DNA of 64,000 nucleotides from Pandoraea pnomenusa. Lineage in GTDB: Bacteria > Pseudomonadota > Gammaproteobacteria > Burkholderiales > Burkholderiaceae. A program made the translations under genes and the position numbers. The first letter of the stretch is position 1. Each line of letters starts with the position of its first letter. The notes under the pieces were generated by a model. The model worked only from the letters and a program-made list of their open reading frames with translations. It made no database searches and was not told where the DNA came from. The stretch spans positions 4,650,001 through 4,714,000 of the forward strand of contig NZ_CP009553.3 of assembly GCF_000767615.3 (NCBI RefSeq), written 5' to 3'. Positions 1-8,768 of the stretch are shown here, in pieces.

Positions 1-1
1 T

Positions 2-478
2 CTGAACGGTACCGCGTCGAATGTGCTCCATCTGCTGCTTGGCGCCGTGGTGCTGTACGGCGGCATCGGCTCGGCCCTGCGCCCGGCGCCCAAGGCCGAG
101 CGATCGGGCGACACGGGATTTTTCCTCAGCGGGATCTTCGGCGGACTGCTCAGTGGGATGTTCGGCATCTCGGGCCCGCCGCTGATCTTCTATTTCTATC
201 GGCAACCGCTCACGATGGCGCAGATTCGCTGCGCGCTGATCCTGCTGTTCGCCGTCACGGCATCGATCCGCACGGCGTACAGCGCATTCGCCGGCCAGTT
301 GCCGGCGGCGATGTGGTGGCAGGCGGCGGTCGCGCTTCCGGTCGTGACGTTCGCAACGCTCTTCGCACGTCGCCACCCGCCGCCGCTCTCCGGTGTGACC
401 ACGCGGCGCCTGGCCTTCGTGACCCTCATGCTGCTCGGCGCCCACCTGATCGTGAACGCGCTGCTGGAAATGCTGTGA
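2..478 (+). CDS. TauE/SafE-family membrane permease, C-terminal part (cut by window edge)
   Basis: The frame is open to the left edge, so about 158 C-terminal residues of a longer gene are visible. They hold several hydrophobic segments and the small, glycine-rich stretch GGLLSGMFGISGPPLIFYF, typical of the repeated core of the TauE/SafE (DUF81) family of inner-membrane anion or sulfite exporters. A GTG at 23 could be mistaken for a start, but the codons before it continue the same frame. The gene converges on cobT with a gap of only 13 bases. The substrate cannot be told from this fragment. Confidence 0.75.
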   Translation: MNGTASNVLHLLLGAVVLYGGIGSALRPAPKAERSGDTGFFLSGIFGGLLSGMFGISGPPLIFYFYRQPLTMAQIRCALILLFAVTASIRTAYSAFAGQLPAAMWWQAAVALPVVTFATLFARRHPPPLSGVTTRRLAFVTLMLLGAHLIVNALLEML

Positions 479-491
479 CACCGCGCGGGTG

Positions 492-2231
492 TCAGCGCCC
501 GCGACGCCCGCCACTGCCGATCCAGTCGACCAGCCGCGAAAACAAGGTCATGTCGGGCGGCGACGTCAGGTCCAGCGCGAGCGAGTTGCGATAGTACGGG
601 CTCAGATCGAGTCCCACGCCGAGCCCCAGCACCTCCACGTCGCCCACCGCCTGCTGCTGTGCCACGACCTCACGCAAATGATGATCCAGGTAATGTGCAT
701 CGTTGACCTGGTTGGTGGCGGCGTCCATGGGACTGCCGTCGGAAATCACGATCAGCAAACGGCGGTTGGCCGTGCGCGAACGCAGGCGATCGCACGCCCA
801 CACCACCGCCTCGCCGTCCACGCCTTCACGGAACAGGTCGGCCTTGAACAGCGACGCGATATCGGTTCGCGCAAGACGCCAACTGGTCACGGCGTCCTTG
901 AAAACGAGGTGCGTGACTTCGTTCAGACGACCGGGGTATGGCGGCCTGCCGCGCGCAAGCCAGTCGGTGCGGGCACGCCCGCCGTTCCAGGCCCCCGTGG
1001 TGAAGCCGAGGATCTCGTTGGTCACGCCGGCCGCATCGAGCGCCCGGGACAACACATCGACCATCATTGCCACGGCTTCGATCTGCGCCTTCATCGAACC
1101 GGAGCAGTCGATCAGGAACGTGACCATGGACTCGGCGATCAGCGTGTGCTTCTCGAGCCGGAACAGGCGCCGCTCCGCGGGCGAACTGACCAGTTGGGCC
1201 AGCCGGCGGCCGTCGATACGTCCGTGCTCCTCGCCGAACGACCATCCGTCTCGCTGCGGCACGGCCAGTGCGGCCTTGAGCGCACGCGCCAGCCTCGGCA
1301 CGTTGATCGCCTGCGCGACGATGCGCTCGTCGAGCCGTTCGCGGAACTCGGTCAGCAGCGCGCGCCGCACGAGCGTGCCCGCATACAACTCGCGGTCGTA
1401 GCGAGTCGTGAAAACGCGATATCCCTGGGCCGAAGCTTTCAGCACTCGGCTGTCGCCGGAGTGGGCAAGCGTGATGCCGTCGTCTTCCTGCTCGTCGAAG
1501 TCGAGGAACAACGAAAAGGCGTTGCGCACGGCCTTCTCGTCTTCCTCGTCCCGAGACGCCTCGTGTGCCTGTTCACCGCCCGCCGCACGAATCAGCCCCG
1601 CGATGTCGGCGGCCAGCTCGCGCGCGTGGACTGCATAAGCGGCCTGGTCGGCGCGCGTGCGGCGCATGCCCGCCAGCGCGCTGCCGATGCGCGGGGCGAT
1701 CGCCATGCGGGTCGCCTCGATGAGCCCTTCCGTGTCCTCGACCACCGGATGGCCCGTGAGCCGCGACCAACTCATCTGCGCGACGGTGTAGAGCAACAGC
1801 CCCACATGGCTGTCGGCCACGCCCGTGACATGCATCGCGCGCGACCACGCCTCGAAGCGCTCGCGCAGATTGCGCGCAACGCCCGGCATGCCGGGCGGAA
1901 TGAACGTCTCGCATCGCAACTGCTCGAGCCACTCGAAAAGCAACCGCTCCAGCGGCGCCTCCGGCTGCAGGCGGCGATGCAGTCCGGCGTCGCTGTGGCG
2001 CAATCGGAGCGCCGCACCGTCGGCGGCACCGCGCAGCGTCGCCAACGGATCGGATGGTCCGGGCAATGTTTGCAAATGCGGGGCATGCAACGGCAGCGGA
2101 CGCATGTTCCGGCACAGGCGCGCGCCGCTGTAATGCAGCGCGGCGTCGCCCGTCAGCGCGCGCACGGTCGCGGCGCACAGCGCCTCGCCACGTGCGGCGC
2201 GCCGGGCCGCCTCGCGCTCGGAGATCGTCAT
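492..2231 (-). CDS. cobT: CobT-like VWA-domain protein
   Basis: This 579-residue protein resembles CobT, the VWA subunit of the aerobic cobaltochelatase that works with the AAA+ subunit CobS. The C-terminal VWA domain begins near residue 369. It shows the metal-ion-dependent adhesion motif DCSGS at about 375-379, the GFTTGAW segment, and ISDGS near 498-502. A short acidic linker with DEEDE and DEQEDD lies in the middle. The start is ATG at 2231, which overlaps the cobS stop by four bases, so the two are translationally coupled. No CobN (large chelatase subunit) or other cobalamin gene is in the window. The pair may therefore act as a MoxR/VWA-type chaperone on another target. Confidence 0.8.
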   Translation of the reverse strand: MTISEREAARRAARGEALCAATVRALTGDAALHYSGARLCRNMRPLPLHAPHLQTLPGPSDPLATLRGAADGAALRLRHSDAGLHRRLQPEAPLERLLFEWLEQLRCETFIPPGMPGVARNLRERFEAWSRAMHVTGVADSHVGLLLYTVAQMSWSRLTGHPVVEDTEGLIEATRMAIAPRIGSALAGMRRTRADQAAYAVHARELAADIAGLIRAAGGEQAHEASRDEEDEKAVRNAFSLFLDFDEQEDDGITLAHSGDSRVLKASAQGYRVFTTRYDRELYAGTLVRRALLTEFRERLDERIVAQAINVPRLARALKAALAVPQRDGWSFGEEHGRIDGRRLAQLVSSPAERRLFRLEKHTLIAESMVTFLIDCSGSMKAQIEAVAMMVDVLSRALDAAGVTNEILGFTTGAWNGGRARTDWLARGRPPYPGRLNEVTHLVFKDAVTSWRLARTDIASLFKADLFREGVDGEAVVWACDRLRSRTANRRLLIVISDGSPMDAATNQVNDAHYLDHHLREVVAQQQAVGDVEVLGLGVGLDLSPYYRNSLALDLTSPPDMTLFSRLVDWIGSGGRRGR

Positions 2232-3214
2232 GACGCATCGGCCAGCAGCGAGCGCCCGCCCTCGCTCGCCGGCAGCTCGTGGCCGAACGCCCGCTGGTAG
2301 TACTCCGCCACCACCGCGCGCTCCGCTTCGTCGCATTTGTTCAGGAAGGTGAGACGGAAGGCGAGTCCGGCATCTCGGAAGATGCCCACGTTCTCCGCCC
2401 AGTTGATGACCGTGCGCGGCGACATGAGCGTGGACAGATCGCCCGTGGCGAAGCCCTTGCGCGTGAGTTCCGCCACGCTCACCATCGAATCGATCAGTGT
2501 GCGACCCGCCTCGTCGTCGAGCGCAGGCACGCGTGCCAATACGATCCCGGCCTCGTCCTCGCGCGAGAGATAGTTGAGGGTAGCCACCACGTTCCAGCGG
2601 TCGATCTGCGCATGGTTGAGCACCTGGGTGCCGTGGTACAGGCCGTTGAGATTGCCCAGGCCCACCGTGTTCGTCGTGGCAAACATGCGGAATCCGGGGT
2701 GCGGATGTATCACGCGATTCTGGTCGAGGAGCGTGAACTTGCCGTCGCGCTCCAGAATGCGCTGAATCACAAACATCACGTCGGGACGCCCCGCGTCGTA
2801 CTCGTCGAAGATCAGCGCCACCGGGCGCTGCAACGCCCACGGCACGATCCCTTCCTGGAATTCGGTGACCTGATGACCATCGCGCACGACGATCGCGTCC
2901 TTGCCCACCAGATCGAGCCGGCTGATATGGCCATCGAGATTCACGCGCACGCACGGCCAGTTCAGCCGTGCGGCGACCTGTTCGATGTGCGTGGATTTTC
3001 CCGTGCCGTGCATGCCCTGCACCATCACGCGCCGGTTGTTCATGAAGCCGGCTAGAATCGCCAGCGTCACATCGGGGTTGAAGCGGTAGGCCGTGTCGAT
3101 CTCGGGCACGTGATCGTCGCGCTCGCTGAACGCCGGGACCTGCAGGTCGGTATCGATGCCGAATACGGCGCGGGCGTCGACCGTGCGATCCGGTTGTTGG
3201 GTGGCGGTCTCCAT
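2228..3214 (-). CDS. cobS: CobS-like AAA+ ATPase
   Basis: A 328-residue AAA+ ATPase of the CobS/MoxR group. Walker [10 protein letters not shown] is at about 67-75 and Walker B LIFDEYD near 134-140. The stretch [19 protein letters not shown] is almost word for word that of known CobS proteins. The start METATQ at 3214 is chosen over an upstream ATG because AGGAGAGG sits just before it. It is the first gene of a two-gene operon with cobT. Known CobS hydrolyses ATP to drive cobalt insertion into hydrogenobyrinic acid diamide. Here that role is uncertain because no partner CobN is nearby. An IclR-type palindrome lies about 58 bases upstream. Confidence 0.85.
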   Translation of the reverse strand: METATQQPDRTVDARAVFGIDTDLQVPAFSERDDHVPEIDTAYRFNPDVTLAILAGFMNNRRVMVQGMHGTGKSTHIEQVAARLNWPCVRVNLDGHISRLDLVGKDAIVVRDGHQVTEFQEGIVPWALQRPVALIFDEYDAGRPDVMFVIQRILERDGKFTLLDQNRVIHPHPGFRMFATTNTVGLGNLNGLYHGTQVLNHAQIDRWNVVATLNYLSREDEAGIVLARVPALDDEAGRTLIDSMVSVAELTRKGFATGDLSTLMSPRTVINWAENVGIFRDAGLAFRLTFLNKCDEAERAVVAEYYQRAFGHELPASEGGRSLLADAS

Positions 3215-3272
3215 CACGTCCCTCTCCTGGTTCAAATGCGGTTTCAAGGCATCATAACGTTAACCATTTTTA

Positions 3273-3287
3273 GAAACAATTCGTTCC
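3273..3287. promoter_or_regulatory. Candidate IclR-family operator between cobS and iclR
   Basis: The imperfect inverted repeat GAAACAATTCGTTCC lies in an AT-rich stretch of the cobS/iclR divergent intergenic region. It matches the perfect palindrome in front of the GMC oxidoreductase gene (5393-5407) at 12 of 15 positions. GAAAC...GTTTC half sites are typical of IclR-family operators such as the KdgR box. This suggests that one of the two neighbouring IclR proteins controls both cobST and itself. Confidence 0.45.
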
Positions 3288-3426
3288 GAATAATTAAAAC
3301 ACTGATTGACGATGCCGGGACGCTCGTCTACATTCAGGCGAACTGAAACGCATTGGAACCTTGCCCATGCCGTTCGAGAACCCGTTTGGGTACAATACCG
3401 CTGATCCATTTTCCGGAACGGCGCAT

Positions 3427-4215
3427 ATGAACGACGCAGCGACTCAGCACGACAACCCGGCCGACAACAAGGCGGACACCCCGACCCTGCGGGCCTTCGC
3501 GCTGCTCGAATATCTCGTCGCCGCCGACGCTCCCGTCTCGCTCGCGGACATGGCCCACGACATTCAGATGCCGAAGGCATCGCTGCATCGCATGCTTGGC
3601 TCGCTCGAAGCCGGCGGGCTGGTGATTCGCGAGCCCGGCCAGAAGAATGCCTATGTGATCGGTCCGCGCCTGGCGCAGTTGAGCCTGGGCGTGATGATGC
3701 AGGCAGGCGCACGCCGCATGCGACATGCGATTCTCGGACGCCTCGTGGCCGATCTCGGCGAGACCTGCAATCTCACGATGCTTCACGAAACCGAGGTGCT
3801 TTACCTCGACCGCATGGAAGCGCCGTGGCCGTTGCGTCTCGATCTGAAGCCCGGTTCCCACGTACCGGCGCACAGCAGCGCGAGCGGCAAGCTGTTGCTC
3901 GCGATGATGCCGCGCGAGCAGCGCGGCGCCCTGTTGCGCGCCATGAAGCTGCAGCGCTTCACGCCGAACACGCTGACCGATCCGGAACTGCTGGAGAGCG
4001 AACTCGATCGCATTGCGCATAAGGGCATTGCGGTCGACAACGAGGAGTTCGTGCTGGGCATCGCCTGCGTGGCAGCGCCCGTCCTCAAGGAAGACGGCAC
4101 CTGCATTGCCGCCGTGGCCGTGCATGCGCCGGTCTCGCGCACCTCGTTGTCCAAGGCGATGGAATTCGTGCCGCGCCTGCAGGAAGCCGCGAAGGAACTG
4201 GCCGGAACGTTCTGA
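3427..4215 (+). CDS. IclR-family transcriptional regulator
   Basis: This 262-residue protein has an N-terminal winged helix (SLADMAHDIQMPKASLHRML, about residues 37-56). A C-terminal IclR ligand domain follows, with the usual HSSASGKLLLAMMP and DNEEFVLGIACVAAPV stretches. ATG at 3427 gives the family length. A longer reading from TTG at 3361 would add 22 poorly conserved residues. TACAAT at 3391-3396 could be its -10 element. It is divergent from cobST and convergent with a second IclR gene four bases away that is clearly related to it. The effector is unknown, but the neighbouring GMC oxidoreductase and MHS transporter suggest a small organic substrate. Confidence 0.85.
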   Translation: MNDAATQHDNPADNKADTPTLRAFALLEYLVAADAPVSLADMAHDIQMPKASLHRMLGSLEAGGLVIREPGQKNAYVIGPRLAQLSLGVMMQAGARRMRHAILGRLVADLGETCNLTMLHETEVLYLDRMEAPWPLRLDLKPGSHVPAHSSASGKLLLAMMPREQRGALLRAMKLQRFTPNTLTDPELLESELDRIAHKGIAVDNEEFVLGIACVAAPVLKEDGTCIAAVAVHAPVSRTSLSKAMEFVPRLQEAAKELAGTF

Positions 4216-4219
4216 CGCG

Positions 4220-5092
4220 TCAGGCCTTCTCTTTCTCCCGCTCCGCTTCCGCCTTCTTCGCCAGCGCCTCGATCTTGCTTGCCCGCTGCCAGTCGAGCAG
4301 CGGTGCGAGCGCCGTTGCGGTCTCGCGCAACGTCGGCACCATACCCAGCAGTTGCTCCAGCGTGACGCGCGCCGTCGGCCCATGCACGGCGAGCACCGCG
4401 CGAATGTGGCCGTCTTCCGGCGCCCGCACGGGAACGCCCACGGCCACCATGCCGCGCACGAACTCCTCGTTGTCGATGCCGATGCCTCGCGCCGCCAGCC
4501 GATCCAGCTCGGCTTCGAGCAAGCTCACGTCGGTGATCGTGCGCGGCGTCATGCGCTTGAGCGTCAGTCGCGAGAGCACCGCGCGTCGCTCGGCCGCCGG
4601 CATTTGCGAGAGGAACAGTTTGCCGCTCGCCGTGCAGTGCAACGGCACGCGCATGCCCGGGTGCATCTGCATGCGCAGCGGTTCGTTGGTCTCCACACGC
4701 TCGATGTAGAGAATTTCGTCGCCGTCGAGGGCCGTCAGATTGACGGTCTCTCCCACCCGGTCAACCAGTGCGCGCAACAGTGAGCGCGCGGCACGGGTGA
4801 AATTGTTGTTGGCGAGCGTGACGAGCGCCAGCCGCGCGGCGCGCGGCCCGAGCGACAGACCGCGTTCGGAGCCACGCGAATCCGGCACGTGCGAAACGTA
4901 ACCGCAAACTTCGAGCGCCTCGATCAGACGCATGAGCGTGGCCTTCGGAATCGACAAGCGAGTGGCGAGTTGCGACAGGGTGTACGGTTGCCCGGCCATC
5001 GCCAATCGCTCGATGACGGCGAGCGCGCGCAAATTGCGCGCCTCCTCGCTCGCCCGCAAATCCCCGTCGTCCAGCGTCACCGTCTCGCGCAT
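4220..5092 (-). CDS. IclR-family transcriptional regulator, paralog of its neighbour
   Basis: A 290-residue IclR regulator: winged helix around TLSQLATRLSIPKATLMRLI, then the effector domain with HCTASGKLFLSQMP and DNEEFVRGMVAVGVPV. A charged tail rich in Lys, Glu and Ala closes the protein. ATG at 5092 is preferred over the upstream in-frame ATG at 5170 because GGGAGG precedes it and the family begins here. The gene is divergent from the GMC oxidoreductase-transporter pair, which it most likely controls. The divergent spacer is 352 bases. It is AT-rich near this gene and carries a perfect 15-bp palindrome close to the oxidoreductase gene. I see no other gene in that spacer. Confidence 0.85.
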   Translation of the reverse strand: MRETVTLDDGDLRASEEARNLRALAVIERLAMAGQPYTLSQLATRLSIPKATLMRLIEALEVCGYVSHVPDSRGSERGLSLGPRAARLALVTLANNNFTRAARSLLRALVDRVGETVNLTALDGDEILYIERVETNEPLRMQMHPGMRVPLHCTASGKLFLSQMPAAERRAVLSRLTLKRMTPRTITDVSLLEAELDRLAARGIGIDNEEFVRGMVAVGVPVRAPEDGHIRAVLAVHGPTARVTLEQLLGMVPTLRETATALAPLLDWQRASKIEALAKKAEAEREKEKA

Positions 5093-5392
5093 AGCGCCTC
5101 CCAGGCCCGTCGCCCAAACACCGTCGCACGCAATAAAAGAAACAAAATATACCAATTTTTTAACAATCATCAGCCTCGGGATAACCCGCGACGAGCGCGG
5201 ACAGCGCGCGTCCGACGCCCGCTACGAGGGTTGTCGCATCGGCTTCGCCACCCTAGTAAAACCCCGCAGATGCGGCGCAGCAATTGCCTTTTTCTGAGAC
5301 AGCAAGCGCGAAATCCGTTTCAATTCGCCCGCGCTCGCCGAATTTTCCTTGGCATTTTTGCGGTGCTCGTCGACATTGGATCGAAACAATCC

Positions 5393-5407
5393 GAAACGAA
5401 TCGTTTC
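5393..5407. promoter_or_regulatory. Perfect palindrome, candidate IclR operator of the GMC oxidoreductase gene
   Basis: GAAACGAATCGTTTC is a perfect 7+1+7 palindrome that ends 37 bases before the GMC oxidoreductase start. A further GAAAC half site lies just upstream, at about 5383. Position and sequence fit a repressor site for the divergent IclR protein. A related copy lies at 3273-3287. Confidence 0.6.
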
Positions 5408-5444
5408 ATCCATTCGACGAAGTACGAGGCAGGAGGCAGGCGGT

Positions 5445-7115
5445 ATGGAACATGAGGTCGACTATCTGATCGTCGGTGCGGGCTCGGCAGGCTGTGTGCT
5501 TGCCAACCGCCTGAGCGCGGATCCCGCGAACCGGGTGCTGCTGCTCGAAGCCGGCGGCGCCGATAGCAATCCATGGATTCACGTTCCGGTCGGCTATTTC
5601 AAGACGATGCACGACCCGGCGCTGGACTGGTGCTATCGCACCGAAGCGGACGCGAACGTCGCGGGCCGCCGTATCGACTGGCCGCGCGGCAAGGTGCTCG
5701 GCGGTTCCAGTTCGCTCAACGGCCTGCTGTATGTGCGCGGCCAACGCGAGGACTACGATCACTGGGCCGCGCTCGGCAACCACGGCTGGCGCTACGCCGA
5801 CGTGCTGCCGTACTTCCGCAAGTCGGAGGATCAGGAGCACGGCGAGAGCGAATACCACGGGGTCGGCGGCCCGCTCAAGGTCTCCGACCTGCGGCTGCGC
5901 CGTCCCATCGCGGAGCATTTCATTGCCGCCGCGAAGGACATCGGCATTCCCTTCAACCCGGACTACAACGGCGCGACGCAGGAAGGCGTGGGCTACTTCC
6001 AGCAAACGGCCTTCAGGGGCTTTCGCTGGAGCACCGCCAAAGGCTTCCTGAAGCCCGTGCGCGATCGCCGCAACCTGATTGTCGAGACCCGCGCGCAGAC
6101 CTGCCGCGTGTTGTTCGAGGGCAGGCGCGCCGTGGGTATCGAGTATCTGCAGAACGGTCAGCGCAAGAAGGCCCGCGCCCGCGTCGAAGTGATTCTCGCG
6201 GCAGGCGCCATCGGGTCGCCGCAGTTGTTGCAGAACTCCGGCGTGGGCCCGACCACCGTGCTGGCCAAGGCTGGCGTGGCGCTGCGTCACGCGCTGCCCG
6301 GCGTCGGGATGAACCTGCAGGACCACCTGCAAGTGCGCCTGGTGTTCAAGACGCGTGAGCGCACGCTCAACGACGAGGTCAACAATCCGCTGCGCAAAGC
6401 GCTCATCGGACTGCAATACGCGCTGTTCCGCACCGGCCCGCTCACGCTGGCCGCGAGCCAGGTGACGATCTTCACGCGTTCGCGCCCCGGTCTGACGCGC
6501 CCAGACATCCAGTTCCACATGCAGCCGCTCTCGGCCGACAAGCCGGGCCAGGGCGCGCATCGCTTCTCGGCATTCACGTCGTCCGTGTGTCAGTTGCGCC
6601 CTTTCAGCCGTGGCAGCGTGGAAATCGTCTCGAACGATCCGCTGCAATACCCGGCGATTCACGCCAACTATCTGTCCGACGAACGCGACCACCGCGTGGT
6701 GATCGACGGCATCAAGGTCGCGCGCCGCATCGCTGCCGCGCCGTCGCTGGCGCCCCATATCACGAGCGAGTTCATCCCTGGCGCGCAGTACCAGAGCGAC
6801 GACGAACTGCTTGCGGCGGCGCGGCAGTTCAGCCAGTCGATCTACCACCCGGCGGGCACCTGCAAGATGGGGCATGACGCCATGGCGGTGGTGGACGACC
6901 GCCTGCGCGTTCACGGTCTCGCGGGGCTGCGCGTCGTGGACGCATCGATCATGCCCGAGCTGGTGTCGGGCAACACCAATGCACCGACCATCATGATTGC
7001 CGAGAAAGCGGCCGACATGATTCTCGAAGACAGAAAACAGGCGTCGGGCATGCAGGAAATCCGCGGCAGCGAGGAGGCGCCGGCGGAGGTGGCAAACGTT
7101 GCGGTAACGGTTTAG
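5445..7115 (+). CDS. GMC-family FAD-dependent oxidoreductase (choline dehydrogenase-like)
   Basis: A 556-residue flavoprotein of the glucose-methanol-choline family, which oxidises primary alcohols, often to aldehydes. The ADP-binding motif IVGAGSAGCVLANRL is at residues 8-22. GGSSSLNGLLYVRG is the first GMC signature and GAIGSPQLLQNSGVG the second. Near the C-terminus are the catalytic His in YHPAGTCKMG and the Asn in SGNTNAPTIMIAEKAA. ATG at 5445 follows AGGAGG at a good distance. The long upstream extension of the frame is not coding. The gene is probably co-transcribed with the MHS transporter 50 bases downstream. The true alcohol substrate is unknown, and a choline dehydrogenase role is not supported by any betaine gene here. 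Confidence 0.88.
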   Translation: MEHEVDYLIVGAGSAGCVLANRLSADPANRVLLLEAGGADSNPWIHVPVGYFKTMHDPALDWCYRTEADANVAGRRIDWPRGKVLGGSSSLNGLLYVRGQREDYDHWAALGNHGWRYADVLPYFRKSEDQEHGESEYHGVGGPLKVSDLRLRRPIAEHFIAAAKDIGIPFNPDYNGATQEGVGYFQQTAFRGFRWSTAKGFLKPVRDRRNLIVETRAQTCRVLFEGRRAVGIEYLQNGQRKKARARVEVILAAGAIGSPQLLQNSGVGPTTVLAKAGVALRHALPGVGMNLQDHLQVRLVFKTRERTLNDEVNNPLRKALIGLQYALFRTGPLTLAASQVTIFTRSRPGLTRPDIQFHMQPLSADKPGQGAHRFSAFTSSVCQLRPFSRGSVEIVSNDPLQYPAIHANYLSDERDHRVVIDGIKVARRIAAAPSLAPHITSEFIPGAQYQSDDELLAAARQFSQSIYHPAGTCKMGHDAMAVVDDRLRVHGLAGLRVVDASIMPELVSGNTNAPTIMIAEKAADMILEDRKQASGMQEIRGSEEAPAEVANVAVTV

Positions 7116-7165
7116 CCAGGAATGTTCGCGTCAGCCCAACACCATTACAAGATCCGGAGACTTCC

Positions 7166-8497
7166 ATGAATGCATCGACCCAGACCGACGCGCGGCAGAT
7201 GCGCCGTGTCGTCGTCGCCAGCCTCATCGGCGCCACCATCGAGTGGTACGACTTTTTCCTCTACGGCGTTGTCGCCGGCATCGTCTTCAACAAGCTGTAC
7301 TTCCCGTCGGGCGACCCGCTCATCTCGACGATGCTCGCCTACGGCACGTTCGCCGTGGGCTTTCTTAGCCGGCCGCTGGGCGGCGTGATATTCGGGCACT
7401 TCGGCGACAAGCTCGGACGCAAGAGCATGCTCGTGATGACACTCACCATCATGGGGATCGCCACGATGCTCATTGGCCTGGTGCCCACCTACGCGCAGAT
7501 CGGCATCTGGGCGCCGGTGCTGCTGCTCCTGCTTCGCGTGCTGCAGGGCATCGGGCTCGGCGGGGAATGGGGCGGCGCCGTGCTCATGGCGTTCGAATTC
7601 GCGCCGAAGGAAAAGCGCGGCTACTACGCGAGCATCCCGCAAGTCGGCCTCGCCCTCGGCCTGTGTCTCGCCTCGGGCGTCGTCGCGGTGCTCTCTTACA
7701 CCCTGACCAATGCGCAATTCCTGGCGTGGGGCTGGCGTGCGGCGTTCTTCCTGTCGGTCGCGCTCGTGGCCATCGGCATGTACATCCGCCTGAACGTGAT
7801 GGAGACGCCTGAATTCTCGAAGATCAAGAAGGCCGGCGCCGAAATCAAGATGCCGATCGCGGAGGTGCTCACGCGCAACACGGGCAACGTGCTCGCCGGC
7901 ATGGGCGCGCGCTTCATCGACGGCGTGTTCTTCAACATCTTCGGCGTGTTCTCGATCGCGTATCTCACCCAGACGCTCAATCTCTCGCGAACGGAAGCGC
8001 TCACCGGCGTGATGGCCGCCGCGTTCGTGATGATCTTCACGATCCCCTTCTTCGGCAAGCTCTCGGATCGCATCGGACGCACGCGCATCTACTTCTGGGG
8101 CTCGCTCGCGACCGGTCTGTCGTCGTTCGCCGGGTTCTGGCTGATGAAGGCGAGCGGGGGCAGCGTGATGCTCGTCTGGCTGTCCATCGTGATTCCGCTG
8201 GGCGTCATCTACGCGTCGATCTATGGCCCGGAAGCGGCGCTCTTCGCCGAGCTGTTCGACGCCAAGGTGCGCTACACCGGCATCTCGTTCGTCTACCAGT
8301 TCTCGGGCATCTTCGCGAGCGGCCTCACGCCGGTGATCGCCACCTATTTGCTGCAGAAGAACGGCGGCGACCCCTGGATGATCTGCATCTACGTGCTCTG
8401 CTCGGGTCTTGTCAGCGCGCTATCCGCCGCGTGGATCGGCAGCCGCAAGCGCCGGCAGCAGGTGTGGCATGGCGCCGGCGCGACGGAGCACTCGTGA
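7166..8497 (+). CDS. MFS transporter, metabolite:H+ symporter (MHS) type
   Basis: A 443-residue, twelve-helix major facilitator. The N-terminal ATIEWYDFFLYG and the loop GHFGDKLGRKSML are hallmarks of the MHS subfamily (KgtP, ShiA, ProP relatives), which imports organic acids or osmolytes with protons. Cytoplasmic motif RIGRTRIY is in the second half. A GGAG-like site lies before ATG at 7166. It follows the GMC oxidoreductase gene by 50 bases and ends before a strong terminator, so the two likely form one transcription unit: uptake of a substrate and its oxidation. Confidence 0.88.
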   Translation: MNASTQTDARQMRRVVVASLIGATIEWYDFFLYGVVAGIVFNKLYFPSGDPLISTMLAYGTFAVGFLSRPLGGVIFGHFGDKLGRKSMLVMTLTIMGIATMLIGLVPTYAQIGIWAPVLLLLLRVLQGIGLGGEWGGAVLMAFEFAPKEKRGYYASIPQVGLALGLCLASGVVAVLSYTLTNAQFLAWGWRAAFFLSVALVAIGMYIRLNVMETPEFSKIKKAGAEIKMPIAEVLTRNTGNVLAGMGARFIDGVFFNIFGVFSIAYLTQTLNLSRTEALTGVMAAAFVMIFTIPFFGKLSDRIGRTRIYFWGSLATGLSSFAGFWLMKASGGSVMLVWLSIVIPLGVIYASIYGPEAALFAELFDAKVRYTGISFVYQFSGIFASGLTPVIATYLLQKNGGDPWMICIYVLCSGLVSALSAAWIGSRKRRQQVWHGAGATEHS

Positions 8498-8567
8498 GCC
8501 GTCGATGAGCGCCCGTGAGATGTGAGGCATCGGCGCGAAGCACGAAGCACGAAAGCCACCAACGCGT

Positions 8568-8600
8568 AAAGGGCGTGTCCTGTAACGGGACACGCCCTTT
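8568..8600 (+). terminator. Intrinsic terminator after the oxidoreductase-transporter unit
   Basis: A perfect 13-bp stem (arms 8568-8580 and 8588-8600, AAAGGGCGTGTCC and its complement) with a 7-base loop, 70 bases past the transporter stop. The descending arm ends in TTT, then GTC. There is no long T run. Confidence 0.7.
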
Positions 8601-8768
8601 GTCATTGGTCCTTTGCCGTGCCCATGGCCGATCTCGTGCGAAGATACGGGGTATCGCTCACGTGTGCCGCGAGCGCGGTTGCTTTGCAGTGCATAGCATT
8701 GCGGCACCTGTGGCACGTGTGGCACGTGTGAACGCCATTGCCCCCCACTCTCCGGCCCGCAGGACAGC

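Noticed and set aside
489..2300. Long open frame (about 600 codons) on the plus strand opposite cobT
   Set aside because: Antisense frames stay open by chance at this GC content. The minus strand encodes a clear CobT with VWA motifs, and the plus frame has no family-like composition.
5222..5413. Small open frame in the IclR/GMC spacer
   Set aside because: No ribosome site, no family similarity, and it covers the palindromic operator and promoter region.
8703..8730. Short direct repeats of TGGCACGTG type before the MFS gene
   Set aside because: Only two full units plus a partial one, with no clear symmetry beyond the CACGTG core. Too weak to call a regulator site.
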